Source: Alphaproteobacteria bacterium (GTDB taxonomy: Bacteria; Pseudomonadota; Alphaproteobacteria; TMED109). Taken from it: a stretch of 64,000 nucleotides of DNA. The translations under genes were made by a program, and so were the position numbers. This document shows, piece by piece, positions 1 to 7,745 of the stretch. The stretch is taken from assembly GCA_022825705.1 (NCBI GenBank), contig JAJDWH010000010.1, positions 248,001 to 312,000 on the forward strand. The letters are read 5' to 3'. The notes under the pieces are model-generated. The model was not told the origin of the DNA, made no database searches, and saw only the letters and a list, made by a program, of their open reading frames with translations. Numbering within the stretch: the stretch's first letter is position 1; the number at the start of each line of letters is the position of its first letter.

Positions 1-188
1 GTGTCTTCTTCAACGTCGTCGGGGTCGAGCCGGGCCACCGTCACTCGATCGATGCCTGCCTGGCACAAGGCGTCGACGTCGGCAGCGCTCAGTACGCGAC
101 CTTTGCGGAATCTGGTGCCGGCCGCTCGAAGCGAATGAGCCAGTATGGCTCCTTCGCAGTTCAAGGTTGGCTGCAGGCCGAATTCCAC
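1..188 (-). CDS. Molybdopterin-binding / NTP-transferase fusion protein, N-terminal part (runs off the window)
   Basis: Only the first 62 codons are present. The frame opens with GTG at 188, three bases after the stop of the XdhC gene, and stays open to base 1. The peptide has the look of the start of alphaproteobacterial proteins that join a molybdopterin-binding domain to a MobA-like nucleotidyltransferase: an early EGAILAHSLR segment, then RKGRVLSAADVDAL and VTVARLDPDDVEED. These proteins accompany Mo-hydroxylase operons and are thought to act in the final modification of the molybdenum cofactor. The position directly downstream of two XdhC genes supports this. The catalytic parts lie outside the window, so the call rests on a short N-terminus and on context. 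Confidence 0.7.
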   Translation of the reverse strand, partial: MEFGLQPTLNCEGAILAHSLRAAGTRFRKGRVLSAADVDALCQAGIDRVTVARLDPDDVEED

Positions 189-190
189 CG

Positions 191-889
191 TCAGCTCGCC
201 ACCGCACCGCCGCGCCGCACGCTTACGACTTGGGCGAGAATGGCAGCAGCGATCTCGGCCGGAGCCCGCGCGCCGATCGCAAGTCCAACCGGTCCATGGA
301 TACGGGCGATCTCGGAATCCGAGAAACCTTCTCGGCGGAGGCGCTTGCAGCGGGCCGCATGCGTGCGCGTGCTGCCGAGCGAACCCACGAAAAAGGCAGG
401 ACTTCGAAGCGCAACGCCGAGGGCAGCGTCGTCGAGCTTCGGGTCGTGGGTGAGCGTGATCACGGCAGTACGGGAGTCCGGCCCGAGCGATTCCATCGCC
501 TCGTCGGGCCACAAATCGACAACCTGGACGCCCGGGAACCGCGCGCCAGTGGCGAACGCACTCCGCGGATCGATCACGATGGTGTCAAATCCGGCCAGTA
601 CCGCCATCTTCACCAGCGGCTGGGCAATGTGGACGGCCCCGACGACGACCATCCGGTACGGCGGGGTGTGGACATGGACGAACCACGCCTCCCCATCGGC
701 CTCGACGGTTCCGCTCTCGTCGTCCGCGATCCGCCGCACGGCATCCGCCACAGCCTCCTCGGGGAGGGAGGGGTCCGCGCCGTCGAGCGACACGACCCCC
801 TGCGCGCCATCGCTTACTCTGGTGACAACGGCGAGCGGTGTGCGGGTGGCACGTGCCTCGAGAATCCGTGCCAGCGTGGCGTCCTTCAC
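191..889 (-). CDS. XdhC-family protein, C-terminal Rossmann-domain half
   Basis: 232 residues from a GTG at 889 that overlaps the stop of the preceding gene (GTGA), which decides the start. It corresponds to the C-terminal XdhC/CoxI Rossmann domain: VVVGAVHIAQ at 81-90, THDPKLDD near 147-154, GSLGSTRTHA near 169-178, and a closing HGPVGLAIGAR segment near 198. XdhC proteins bind molybdenum cofactor and deliver its sulfurated form to xanthine-dehydrogenase-type enzymes in the cytoplasm. The N-terminal domain is encoded by the gene just upstream, so the full activity is probably formed by two polypeptides. A split into a short and a long XdhC gene is known in Proteobacteria. The family call is secure; the substrate enzyme is not identified. 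Confidence 0.87.
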   Translation of the reverse strand: MKDATLARILEARATRTPLAVVTRVSDGAQGVVSLDGADPSLPEEAVADAVRRIADDESGTVEADGEAWFVHVHTPPYRMVVVGAVHIAQPLVKMAVLAGFDTIVIDPRSAFATGARFPGVQVVDLWPDEAMESLGPDSRTAVITLTHDPKLDDAALGVALRSPAFFVGSLGSTRTHAARCKRLRREGFSDSEIARIHGPVGLAIGARAPAEIAAAILAQVVSVRRGGAVAS

Positions 890-1260
890 GGGGAGTCGCC
901 GACCCGTTCGACAAGTACCTTGATCCGGCCGCCGCATGCGAGTCCGACCTCCCAGGCGCGTTCGTTCGTCACGCCGAACTCGAGGAGGCGGGCCTTGCCG
1001 TCGGCCATGGCCGCCTGGGCTTCACCGATCACGGCCCCTTCGATGCATCCGCCCGACACCGAGCCGACGATTTCGAGATCGGCATTGACGGCGAGCTGGC
1101 TTCCCGGCTGACGGGGACTGGACCCCCACGTGGCGACGACGGTGGCCAGCGCGACAGGGTGGCCCGCCTCCCGCCAACGCTGCGCTTGGGCGAGTACTTC
1201 GTCCGTCGGGGCTGCCTGGGCGGTGGCATCTTCCCGTGGCGGCGGAGCGGCTTCCGTCAT
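886..1260 (-). CDS. XdhC-family protein, N-terminal XdhC/CoxI domain
   Basis: 124 residues with the conserved N-terminal XdhC/CoxI motifs VVATWGSSPR (41-50), GSQLAV (53-58) and SVSGGCIEG (67-75), whose Cys is characteristic of the family. It lies 17 bp downstream of the CoxE-like gene, and its stop overlaps the GTG of the second XdhC gene, so the two are translationally coupled. Together they make up one conventional XdhC, the factor that protects and inserts sulfurated Mo cofactor. The first 20 or so residues are low-complexity and Ala/Pro-rich, so the true start could lie slightly downstream. Confidence 0.87.
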   Translation of the reverse strand: MTEAAPPPREDATAQAAPTDEVLAQAQRWREAGHPVALATVVATWGSSPRQPGSQLAVNADLEIVGSVSGGCIEGAVIGEAQAAMADGKARLLEFGVTNERAWEVGLACGGRIKVLVERVGDSP

Positions 1261-1277
1261 GATTGTTCCCGTAAAGA

Positions 1278-2456
1278 TCAGGCGTGGCGGACAGGCGTGG
1301 CGGCCAGAGAATCTGCCAGGGCACGCAGGCTGTCGAGAGTATGGACTGTCCGGGACTCGTCAACGTGAGCGGCGATCGCGGCCATTCCTCCGGCGCGCGG
1401 CTCGAAGGCAGCGTAGCGCATGAGCGGATTGAGCCACACGAGGCGACGGCACGAGCGCCGCAGAAGCGCGGCCTCGGCTCCGACATCCACGCCCGGGTCG
1501 CGCTCGAGGCCGTCTGTCACCAGCAAGACCATCCCGCCGTCGGTGAGAACCCGGCGGGACCAATGCCGATTGAATGACCGCAACGCCGCTCCGATACGGG
1601 TACCGCCGGACCAGTCATGCACCTGGCTCACGGCGCGCTGCACTGCGCGGTCAGGGTCACCCTGGCGGAGAGCCCGGGTGACATCGGTCAGGCGTGTACC
1701 GAAGACGAAACTGAACACTCGACGACGGGTCTGGCCCAACGCGTGCATGAAGTGCAGGAGCATGCGGGTATAGGCGGACATGGAGCCGGAGATGTCGCAC
1801 AGCACGACCATAGTGACCGGGCGGGTGCGACGCTGGCGAAGCTGCAGGCGCAGCGGAATGCCGCCGGTTCGCGACGCCAGCCGAAGGGTGCCGCGAAAGT
1901 CGATGCCGTCCCGTCCTGCCCGCGTGGTCCGGAAGCGTCGCGTCGGCAGGTCGCCCAGCGGCCTGACCAGCTTCTGGACCGCGTCCTGAGCCGCCTGCAT
2001 CTCTTCCACACTCATGTCTGCGACGTCGATGGAACCCAGCCGTTCCAGTCGGGATGCACTGAGGGCAGTCGACGTCGGAGGAGATTCCCGACCATCGCTT
2101 GACGGGGGCAGCGCGCCGAGAGCCTCTGCGACCCGCCGTTGGGCCGGAGCAGGGCGACGACGCTTCCCGAAGACATTCGACTGGCCGACCGGTTCAAGGG
2201 CGATCCCCTGCCACAGCGCTCGAAATGCGTCATCAAACACGTCGACGTCGGCGGCGCGGCGCACCAGGGTGGCACGAAGGCCCCAGTAGACGTCGTCACG
2301 CCGGCGGAGGCCAACCGTTCGGAGCGCGGTCGCCGCCGCGATGCCGTCGGCGGGCCCGAGTGTCATGCCGGCACGACGGAGCAATCGAATGAACGTGAGC
2401 AGATTGGCCGCAATGTGTCCGCCTCGACGCCCGCTTGCGGGGTCGGGGGTTACCAT
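1278..2456 (-). CDS. coxE: CoxE-like VWA-domain protein
   Basis: 392 residues. The C-terminal half is a von Willebrand A domain with a MIDAS signature DISGSMS at 221-227 and a later LVTDG segment. The N-terminal half carries the CoxE-type helical region beginning LLTFIRLLRRAG. CoxE works with the MoxR-type ATPase CoxD in maturation of the [CuSMoO2] or related active site of CO-dehydrogenase-like enzymes; the general pairing of MoxR AAA and VWA proteins acts like a chaperone. The ATG at 2456 lies two bases after the coxD stop, so the genes are coupled. Whether the client is CO dehydrogenase or another Mo hydroxylase cannot be told without the large subunit. Confidence 0.85.
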   Translation of the reverse strand: MVTPDPASGRRGGHIAANLLTFIRLLRRAGMTLGPADGIAAATALRTVGLRRRDDVYWGLRATLVRRAADVDVFDDAFRALWQGIALEPVGQSNVFGKRRRPAPAQRRVAEALGALPPSSDGRESPPTSTALSASRLERLGSIDVADMSVEEMQAAQDAVQKLVRPLGDLPTRRFRTTRAGRDGIDFRGTLRLASRTGGIPLRLQLRQRRTRPVTMVVLCDISGSMSAYTRMLLHFMHALGQTRRRVFSFVFGTRLTDVTRALRQGDPDRAVQRAVSQVHDWSGGTRIGAALRSFNRHWSRRVLTDGGMVLLVTDGLERDPGVDVGAEAALLRRSCRRLVWLNPLMRYAAFEPRAGGMAAIAAHVDESRTVHTLDSLRALADSLAATPVRHA

Positions 2457-2458
2457 GA

Positions 2459-3349
2459 TCAGGCTGCTTTCCGGTGTGCCTCGGCCAGGAGGCGAGCGGC
2501 CTCTGGCCCCCGGACCTGGTCGATGTCGTCCTGGTACTTCAGGAGCACGCCGAGAGTCTGATCGACGGAGTCGTCCTCGAGTCGCGCGCAGTCCAGCGCG
2601 ATCAATGCATGCGCCCAGTCCAGCGTTTCGGCGGTACCCGGAGGTTTGAACAGATCGGTCGAGCGCAACTCTCGGACGAAGGCGACCACTTCCCGTGCCA
2701 GCGCGGGCGGTGCTTCGGGTTGACGAACTCGGAGAATCTCGAGCTCACGGGCGGCATCCGGGTAGCCCACCCAGTGGTAGAGGCAGCGCCGCTTGAGGGC
2801 GTCGTGGACCTCGCGAGTCCGATTGGACGTGAGCACGACCGGCGGCGGACTGTCTGCAATGACGGTGCCGAACTCCGGAATGGTGACTCGAAAATCGGAG
2901 AGCAATTCAAGCAAGAGCGCTTCGAAGGGAGCGTCGGCGCGATCGACCTCATCGATCAGGAGTACCGGCGGGCCGCCCTCGTGCGATTCCATGGCCTCGA
3001 GCAGGGGGCGGCGTACCAGGAATTGGTCGGTATACAAATCAGGTGGACGATCGTCATTCTTCACCGATTGGAGGGCCAACATCTGTGCCGGGTAGTTCCA
3101 CTCGTAGACGGCGCTCGCGAGATCGAGACCATCGTGACAGGAGAGCCGCACCAGCTTGCGTCCGAGGCCGGTCGCTAGCACGTTGGCGATTTCCGTCTTG
3201 CCCACGCCGGTTTCCCCCTCGAGAAGCAGGGGACGTTCCATGCGCAAGGCCAAATAGACGACCGTGGCCAAAGCCCGGTCGGCGACGTAGTGCCCCGCCT
3301 GCAGCAGTTCCAGCGTGGCGTCGACCGAAGCCGGCACGGCGTGCGGCAT
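2459..3349 (-). CDS. coxD: CoxD-like MoxR-family AAA+ ATPase
   Basis: 296 residues. Walker A GETGVGKT lies at 45-52 and Walker B VLLIDEVDRAD at about 129-139, followed by a sensor-like VLTSNRTREVHDALKRRCLYHW stretch split over a typical MoxR C-terminus. It is a cytoplasmic AAA+ ATPase of the MoxR class; CoxD members help assemble the active site of aerobic CO-dehydrogenase-type molybdoenzymes. It starts 17 bp after the coxM stop and is coupled to coxE. The length matches CoxD proteins (about 295-300 residues). Confidence 0.88.
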   Translation of the reverse strand: MPHAVPASVDATLELLQAGHYVADRALATVVYLALRMERPLLLEGETGVGKTEIANVLATGLGRKLVRLSCHDGLDLASAVYEWNYPAQMLALQSVKNDDRPPDLYTDQFLVRRPLLEAMESHEGGPPVLLIDEVDRADAPFEALLLELLSDFRVTIPEFGTVIADSPPPVVLTSNRTREVHDALKRRCLYHWVGYPDAARELEILRVRQPEAPPALAREVVAFVRELRSTDLFKPPGTAETLDWAHALIALDCARLEDDSVDQTLGVLLKYQDDIDQVRGPEAARLLAEAHRKAA

Positions 3350-3366
3350 TGTCAGGGCGTCCCGCG

Positions 3367-4158
3367 CTAGCAGGCTGCGACGGCCCGCTTCGCCATGATG
3401 CCGATGAGGTGTGCGCGGTAAGCGGCGCTCGCGTGCAGGTCGCTGTTGATGCCCGCGTCGTCCACCGGTACGCCGGCCGCCGCTTCGGGGGTGAACGATG
3501 CGTCAAGGGCAGCCTCGAACGCCGGATAACGGGTGGCGTACGGTCCGGCGCCGGTCACTGCCACGCGCACCCCGTCAGCGTGTCGGGCGACGAACACGCC
3601 GACCAGCGCAAATCGTGAAGCTGGATTGGGAGCCTTTTGGTAGGCCGCCTCCGCTGGTGTGGCAAAGCGGACGGCAGTGACGAGCTCGCCGGGCGCCAGC
3701 GCGGTCGAGAAAAATCCCGTGAAGAAATCCGCCGCGGCGATCGTGCGTTGGTCGGTGATCACTTCTGCGTCAAGCGCCAACAATGCCGCCGGATAGTCGG
3801 CCGCAGGGTCTGCATTCGCGATGGATCCGCCGATGGTTCCCCGGTTCCGAACGGCCGGGTCGCCGATGCGGCCGGCGAGCTCCGCCAGCGCTGGCATGCG
3901 GTCAGCAACCAGCGCCGAGGCGGCAACTTCGGCGTGGGTAGAGGCGGCTCCGATCCGGAGTCGTCCATCCTCCTCGGAGATACCGCGCAATTCCTCGACG
4001 CCTCCGAGGTCGATCAGGTCACTGGGATTGGCGAGGCGAAATTTCATCGTAGGAAGCAACGTCATGCCGCCGGCGAGATAGCTGCCGTCGTCCGTGGAGG
4101 AGGCGAGCTGAACCGCAGCGTCCAAGGTGACCGGCTGATGGTAGGTGAAGCGATACAC
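3367..4158 (-). CDS. coxM: FAD-binding medium subunit of a xanthine-dehydrogenase / CO-dehydrogenase-type Mo hydroxylase
   Basis: 263 residues from a GTG at 4158; the frame is open further upstream, but that stretch overlaps the coxS gene and is not family-like. FAD-contact motifs are visible: AGGMTLLPTMK at 29-39 and TIGGS at 108-112 followed by NADPAAD. A C-terminal CO-dehydrogenase flavoprotein domain with HASAAYRAHL follows. The subunit passes electrons from the 2Fe-2S subunit to FAD and then to an acceptor. It follows coxS by 11 bp and precedes coxD by 17 bp. The usual large molybdopterin subunit is not next to it. Confidence 0.88.
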   Translation of the reverse strand: MYRFTYHQPVTLDAAVQLASSTDDGSYLAGGMTLLPTMKFRLANPSDLIDLGGVEELRGISEEDGRLRIGAASTHAEVAASALVADRMPALAELAGRIGDPAVRNRGTIGGSIANADPAADYPAALLALDAEVITDQRTIAAADFFTGFFSTALAPGELVTAVRFATPAEAAYQKAPNPASRFALVGVFVARHADGVRVAVTGAGPYATRYPAFEAALDASFTPEAAAGVPVDDAGINSDLHASAAYRAHLIGIMAKRAVAAC

Positions 4159-4169
4159 GGGACGGCCCT

Positions 4170-4655
4170 CTACTGACGCATGGCGGCGGCACCGGCCAGC
4201 ACCGCCTGCACGATGTTGTGGTAGCCGGTACACCGGCAAATGTTGCCCTCTAGGCCCTCGCGCACCCGCTCCGGAGTCAACGGTTCTGCCGACTGCGCGA
4301 GTTCGATTGCCGTCATCACCATGCCCGGGGTACAGAAGCCGCACTGCAGGCCATGATGTTGGCGGAACGCCTCCTGCATGGGGTGGAGGGATCCGTCGGC
4401 GTCGGCCAGCCCCTCGATGGTGCGGACCTCTCGGCCGGCCGCCTGCACCGCCAGCACGCTGCAGGACTTTACGGCGATGCCGTCGAGGTGCACCACGCAC
4501 GCCCCACACTGGCTGGTGTCGCAGCCGATATGCGTGCCGGTAAGCCGGAGAGTGTCACGCAGAAAGTCCACGAGCAGCGTGCGCGGTTCCGCATGGCCTT
4601 CAACGTCCTTGCCGTTCACACGGAAGGTAATGGGAGCGGACTGGTCGGTTGCCAC
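4170..4655 (-). CDS. coxS: 2Fe-2S small subunit of a Mo hydroxylase
   Basis: 161 residues from a GTG at 4655 with a GGAGG site 6 bp upstream. The plant-type 2Fe-2S cluster ligands are Cys45, Cys50, Cys53 and Cys65. The second, four-helix cluster domain carries Cys105, Cys108, Cys140 and Cys142 (CGFC and CRC). This is the standard small subunit that relays electrons from the Mo centre to FAD. It is the first gene of the operon, and the next gene upstream is divergent. The length equals the usual 155-165 residues. All eight Cys are present, so the subunit should be functional. Confidence 0.92.
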   Translation of the reverse strand: MATDQSAPITFRVNGKDVEGHAEPRTLLVDFLRDTLRLTGTHIGCDTSQCGACVVHLDGIAVKSCSVLAVQAAGREVRTIEGLADADGSLHPMQEAFRQHHGLQCGFCTPGMVMTAIELAQSAEPLTPERVREGLEGNICRCTGYHNIVQAVLAGAAAMRQ

Positions 4656-4953
4656 GGGTTTCCTCCGGACCGGGCTGGGCGGGCACCGGCCATGCCGGCA
4701 CCGAACCGTGAAGATGAAGTGAAAAGGCCGATGGGTCAATTCGCAGGAACAGGGAGCGGGACCGCGTTCCCGCACTGCGCAACCCCCGCGAGCCGGGATG
4801 CAGCCCCCCGAACCTAGCGATTCATGGCGTCGTCCGTTCCCGCCCGCCCCTACGTACCTCGTCCCGGCCGTGGCAGGATCACCGTATGACCCGAACGGAG
4901 GCAGGGGAACGACGTCCCGCCGCTGTTCGGGAGTACGGCAAGGAGACCTGATC
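4656..4953. other. Divergent intergenic region between coxS and a decarboxylase gene
   Basis: About 300 bp between two divergent starts; it must hold both promoters. The plus-strand frame of the decarboxylase is open through it from 4798, but the extra residues do not resemble the family. I see no clear repeat or operator. Confidence 0.4.
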
Positions 4954-6405
4954 GTGGATTCGGACACCTTCCGCGCTCATGCGCACGCATTTGTCGATTG
5001 GATGGCGGATTATCTGGCTGGTATCGAGCAGCGACCGGTTCGCGCGCAAGTTCGGCCAGGTGACATCCTGCGCTTGCTGCCTGCGGAACCTCCGGCGAAT
5101 GGCGAACCCATGGAGGAGATTTTTGCCGCCTTCGAGAGGGACATCCTCCCCGGCGTAACCCACTGGCAGCATCCTCGGTTCTTCGCCTATTTCCCGGCGA
5201 ATGCCAGCCCGCCGTCCGTGTTGGCGGAGATGCTGACCGCGGTTCTCGGGGTCAACTGCATGGCTTGGGAGACGTCGCCCGCGGGGACCGAGCTCGAAAC
5301 GCGGGCACTCGAATGGCTCCGACAGATGCTGGATCTGCCGGCGAGCTTCGAAGGTGTGATTCAGGACTCCGCTTCAAGCGCCACGCTGGTGGCTCTTCTT
5401 GCCGCGTGCGAGCGGGCCACAGACGGCGCGGCCGGGGTTCGCGGTCTTGCGGGGCATCGCGCCCATACTGTCTACGCCTCCGCGGAGACGCACTCCTCCA
5501 TCGACAAGGGGATGATGATCGCGGGGCTGGGCAGGGAAAATCTGCGGAAGATCCCGACGGATTCGTCGTTCGCGCTGCGACCCGAGGCGCTCGCCAACAC
5601 GATCCGGCAGGACCGGGAAGCCGGACTGATCCCCACGTGCGTGGTGGCCACCTTGGGTACGACGGCCGTCGGCGGAATCGATCCGCTCGCGGCCATCGCC
5701 GCGATCACGCGCCGGGAAGGCCTGTATCTCCACGTGGATGCCGCATGGGCTGGTAGCGCCCTTGTGTGCGAGGAGTTCCGGCACATGCTCGCCGGGGTCG
5801 ACGACGTTGACAGCTTCGTGTTCAACCCGCACAAATGGCTGCTCACCAACTTCGACTGTTCTGTCCAGTTCTTCCGCGACATGGACGAAGTCGAACGAGC
5901 TCTCACGGTATCGCCGGCGTACCTCCGGACCGCGGCGGGTGACCAGATCGTCGACTATCGCAACCGGAGCGTTCCGCTGGGCAGGCGGTTCCGGGCGCTG
6001 AAGCTCTGGTTCGTGATCCGGCACTACGGCATCGCGGGGCTGCAGGCGCACGTACGTCGCCACATCGAACTGGCTCGGGAGCTCGAGACGCGGATTCGAC
6101 AGTCGCCTGGTTTCACCTTGGCCGCACCGCGGTCCCTGTCCCTCGTCACATTCCGATATTGCCCGGATGGCCTGGCAGACGAAGCGGCGGTGGACCGGGT
6201 CAATCGGGACCTGCTGGCCAGGGTGAACGAAGGCGGACTGGCGTATCTCAGTCCGTGCGAGGTCCGAGGCCGGGTTGCCTTGCGGCTCGCGATTGGGGCA
6301 CCGACAACGGAATCCCGACATGTCGCCGAGGCTTGGGATCACATCGCGCGCATGGCCAACCGTTGCGTCCTGCCAGCGTCGGCGCGCGATGCCGGCGCAC
6401 CTTGA
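4954..6405 (+). CDS. PLP-dependent amino acid decarboxylase (group II, aromatic-L-amino-acid decarboxylase type)
   Basis: 483 residues from a GTG at 4954 preceded by AAGGAG 8 bp upstream; an upstream in-frame ATG at 4798 would add 52 non-family residues. Features of the family are [13 protein letters not shown] near 73-85, His180 in [17 protein letters not shown] at 261-267 with Asp262, and the PLP lysine Lys294 in [12 protein letters not shown]. Members decarboxylate aromatic amino acids such as tyrosine, tryptophan or DOPA in the cytoplasm; the exact substrate cannot be read from sequence. It is divergent from the Mo-hydroxylase operon and convergent with the next gene. Confidence 0.9.
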   Translation: MDSDTFRAHAHAFVDWMADYLAGIEQRPVRAQVRPGDILRLLPAEPPANGEPMEEIFAAFERDILPGVTHWQHPRFFAYFPANASPPSVLAEMLTAVLGVNCMAWETSPAGTELETRALEWLRQMLDLPASFEGVIQDSASSATLVALLAACERATDGAAGVRGLAGHRAHTVYASAETHSSIDKGMMIAGLGRENLRKIPTDSSFALRPEALANTIRQDREAGLIPTCVVATLGTTAVGGIDPLAAIAAITRREGLYLHVDAAWAGSALVCEEFRHMLAGVDDVDSFVFNPHKWLLTNFDCSVQFFRDMDEVERALTVSPAYLRTAAGDQIVDYRNRSVPLGRRFRALKLWFVIRHYGIAGLQAHVRRHIELARELETRIRQSPGFTLAAPRSLSLVTFRYCPDGLADEAAVDRVNRDLLARVNEGGLAYLSPCEVRGRVALRLAIGAPTTESRHVAEAWDHIARMANRCVLPASARDAGAP

Positions 6406-6517
6406 CGGCGGCCACGAAGAGCGGCAGCGCGAGACCGGAGGTCGCCGGCTCGACGGGTGTTCCCGGATCGGCAGTGGCAGCGCCTGCGCCCCGGTGGGCG
6501 GGTCCGTGGAGACCGGT

Positions 6518-6555
6518 GTCCGCGGGGGTCTGCTCGTTCAGCGAGCCCCGCGGAC
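6518..6555. terminator. Strong GC hairpin between convergent genes
   Basis: A perfect 10-bp inverted repeat, GTCCGCGGGG at 6518-6527 and CCCCGCGGAC at 6546-6555, with a smaller internal CTCG/CGAG stem. It overlaps the last codons and stop of the minus-strand binding-protein gene and sits about 110 bp after the decarboxylase stop. There is no T tract on either side, so it may be a bidirectional barrier or an RNA 3'-end stabiliser instead of a classic intrinsic terminator. Confidence 0.5.
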
Positions 6556-7596
6556 GCGAGCCCACAAACGGCTGACGAACTCCTGCACCTCCGGAGGGTA
6601 CGGCCTTGCGACGTAGAGGCCTGCCCGTACCTCGTCGGACGGATGAACGCCCGGTTCCGCGATCAGCTCGGCGTCGAGGTGCGGCCATGCCGCGGCATTG
6701 GCGTTCGCGTAGAACACATGATTGGAGATCTCTGCGATCACATCCGGCCGCATGATGTAGTTGATGAAGCGGTGCGCGTGTTCCGGGTTGGGGGAGTCTG
6801 CCGGGATTGCCATCATGTCGATCCACATGAGGGTTCCTTCTTCCGGGATCACGTAGCGGATCTCGGCATCGTTGCCGGCTTCCAGACTGCGTGCGCGCGC
6901 CTGCAGCATGTCGCCTGACCACCCCATGGCCAGGCAGATGTCGCCGTTCGCCAGCGCCTGGATTTGGTTGGAGTTGTGAAAGCCGCGGATGTGGGGCCGA
7001 ACGGCCATCAGGACGGATTCCGCCCTTGCGATCACGTCGGGATCCTGGCTGTCCGGGTTCTCGCCGATAAAGCTGAGAACGGCTGGAATGACTTCGTCCG
7101 GCTCATCCAGCACATACACCCCGCAGTCGGCGAACCTGGAGACGACCGCCGGGTCGAACAGCATCTGCCATGAATTGGTGGGAGCGGCGGCATCGCGCTC
7201 GGCGATCTGTCGGGCGTCGTAGCCAAGCCCGGTCGTGCCCCACAGGTAAGGCACCCCATGGCGGTTGCCGGGATCCCACCGACGGATATGCGTCATGAAT
7301 TCGGCGCTCATGTGCCGGAGGTTCGGCAGCAGGCGCTCATCCAGCGCCCGAAACACACCGGCCAGGCGCTGCCGGGTGAGGAACGAGCCGCTCGGCACCA
7401 CGACGTCATGTCCGCTATTCCCCGCGAGCAATTCAGCTTCGAGGGTGTGGTTGGAATCGAAGACGTCGTAGATGACCCGGATGCCGGTTTCGGCCTCGAA
7501 GCCCGAAACGACGCCCGGATCGATGTAGTCCGACCAGTTGTACACCTTGACGACGGCGGTCTCGGCGCCCGCGGCCGGGACTGTGAGAAGCGCCAC
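6538..7596 (-). CDS. Periplasmic polyamine-type ABC substrate-binding protein (PotD/PotF family)
   Basis: 352 residues from the GTG at 7596. The start of the mature part, VKVYNWSDYIDPGVV, is the PotD/PotF signature, followed by GHDVVVPSGSFL and a C-terminal RFINYIMRPDVIAEISN segment. Such proteins bind putrescine or spermidine in the periplasm for an ABC importer. No permease or ATPase gene is nearby, so this is an orphan component. The start is odd: the translated region upstream of the GTG (IRRTFLLTCAVA) completes a good signal peptide, but no ATG, GTG or TTG exists there before an in-frame stop. Translation may begin at a rare codon such as ATC 7624-7626, or the shorter signal is used. Confidence 0.85.
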   Translation of the reverse strand: MALLTVPAAGAETAVVKVYNWSDYIDPGVVSGFEAETGIRVIYDVFDSNHTLEAELLAGNSGHDVVVPSGSFLTRQRLAGVFRALDERLLPNLRHMSAEFMTHIRRWDPGNRHGVPYLWGTTGLGYDARQIAERDAAAPTNSWQMLFDPAVVSRFADCGVYVLDEPDEVIPAVLSFIGENPDSQDPDVIARAESVLMAVRPHIRGFHNSNQIQALANGDICLAMGWSGDMLQARARSLEAGNDAEIRYVIPEEGTLMWIDMMAIPADSPNPEHAHRFINYIMRPDVIAEISNHVFYANANAAAWPHLDAELIAEPGVHPSDEVRAGLYVARPYPPEVQEFVSRLWARVRGAR

Positions 7597-7745
7597 TGCA
7601 CAGGTCAGCAGGAAGGTCCGTCTGATGACTGCCTCACGGGATTGGATTGCGCGGCAGCGCGTGGACTAGGTGACCAGACGGACACCCGCTGCCGCGACCA
7701 TGGTACATATCAGGGTCCGCCTTCGAGCAAGGATCCCGGCCCGCC

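Noticed and set aside
4798-4953. Upstream ATG extending the decarboxylase by 52 residues
   Set aside because: The added part is Pro/Arg-rich and not family-like, and a good ribosome site stands just before the GTG at 4954.
5374-6342. 322-codon minus-strand frame opposite the decarboxylase gene
   Set aside because: No start region, family motif or ribosome site; the plus-strand PLP enzyme explains the sequence.
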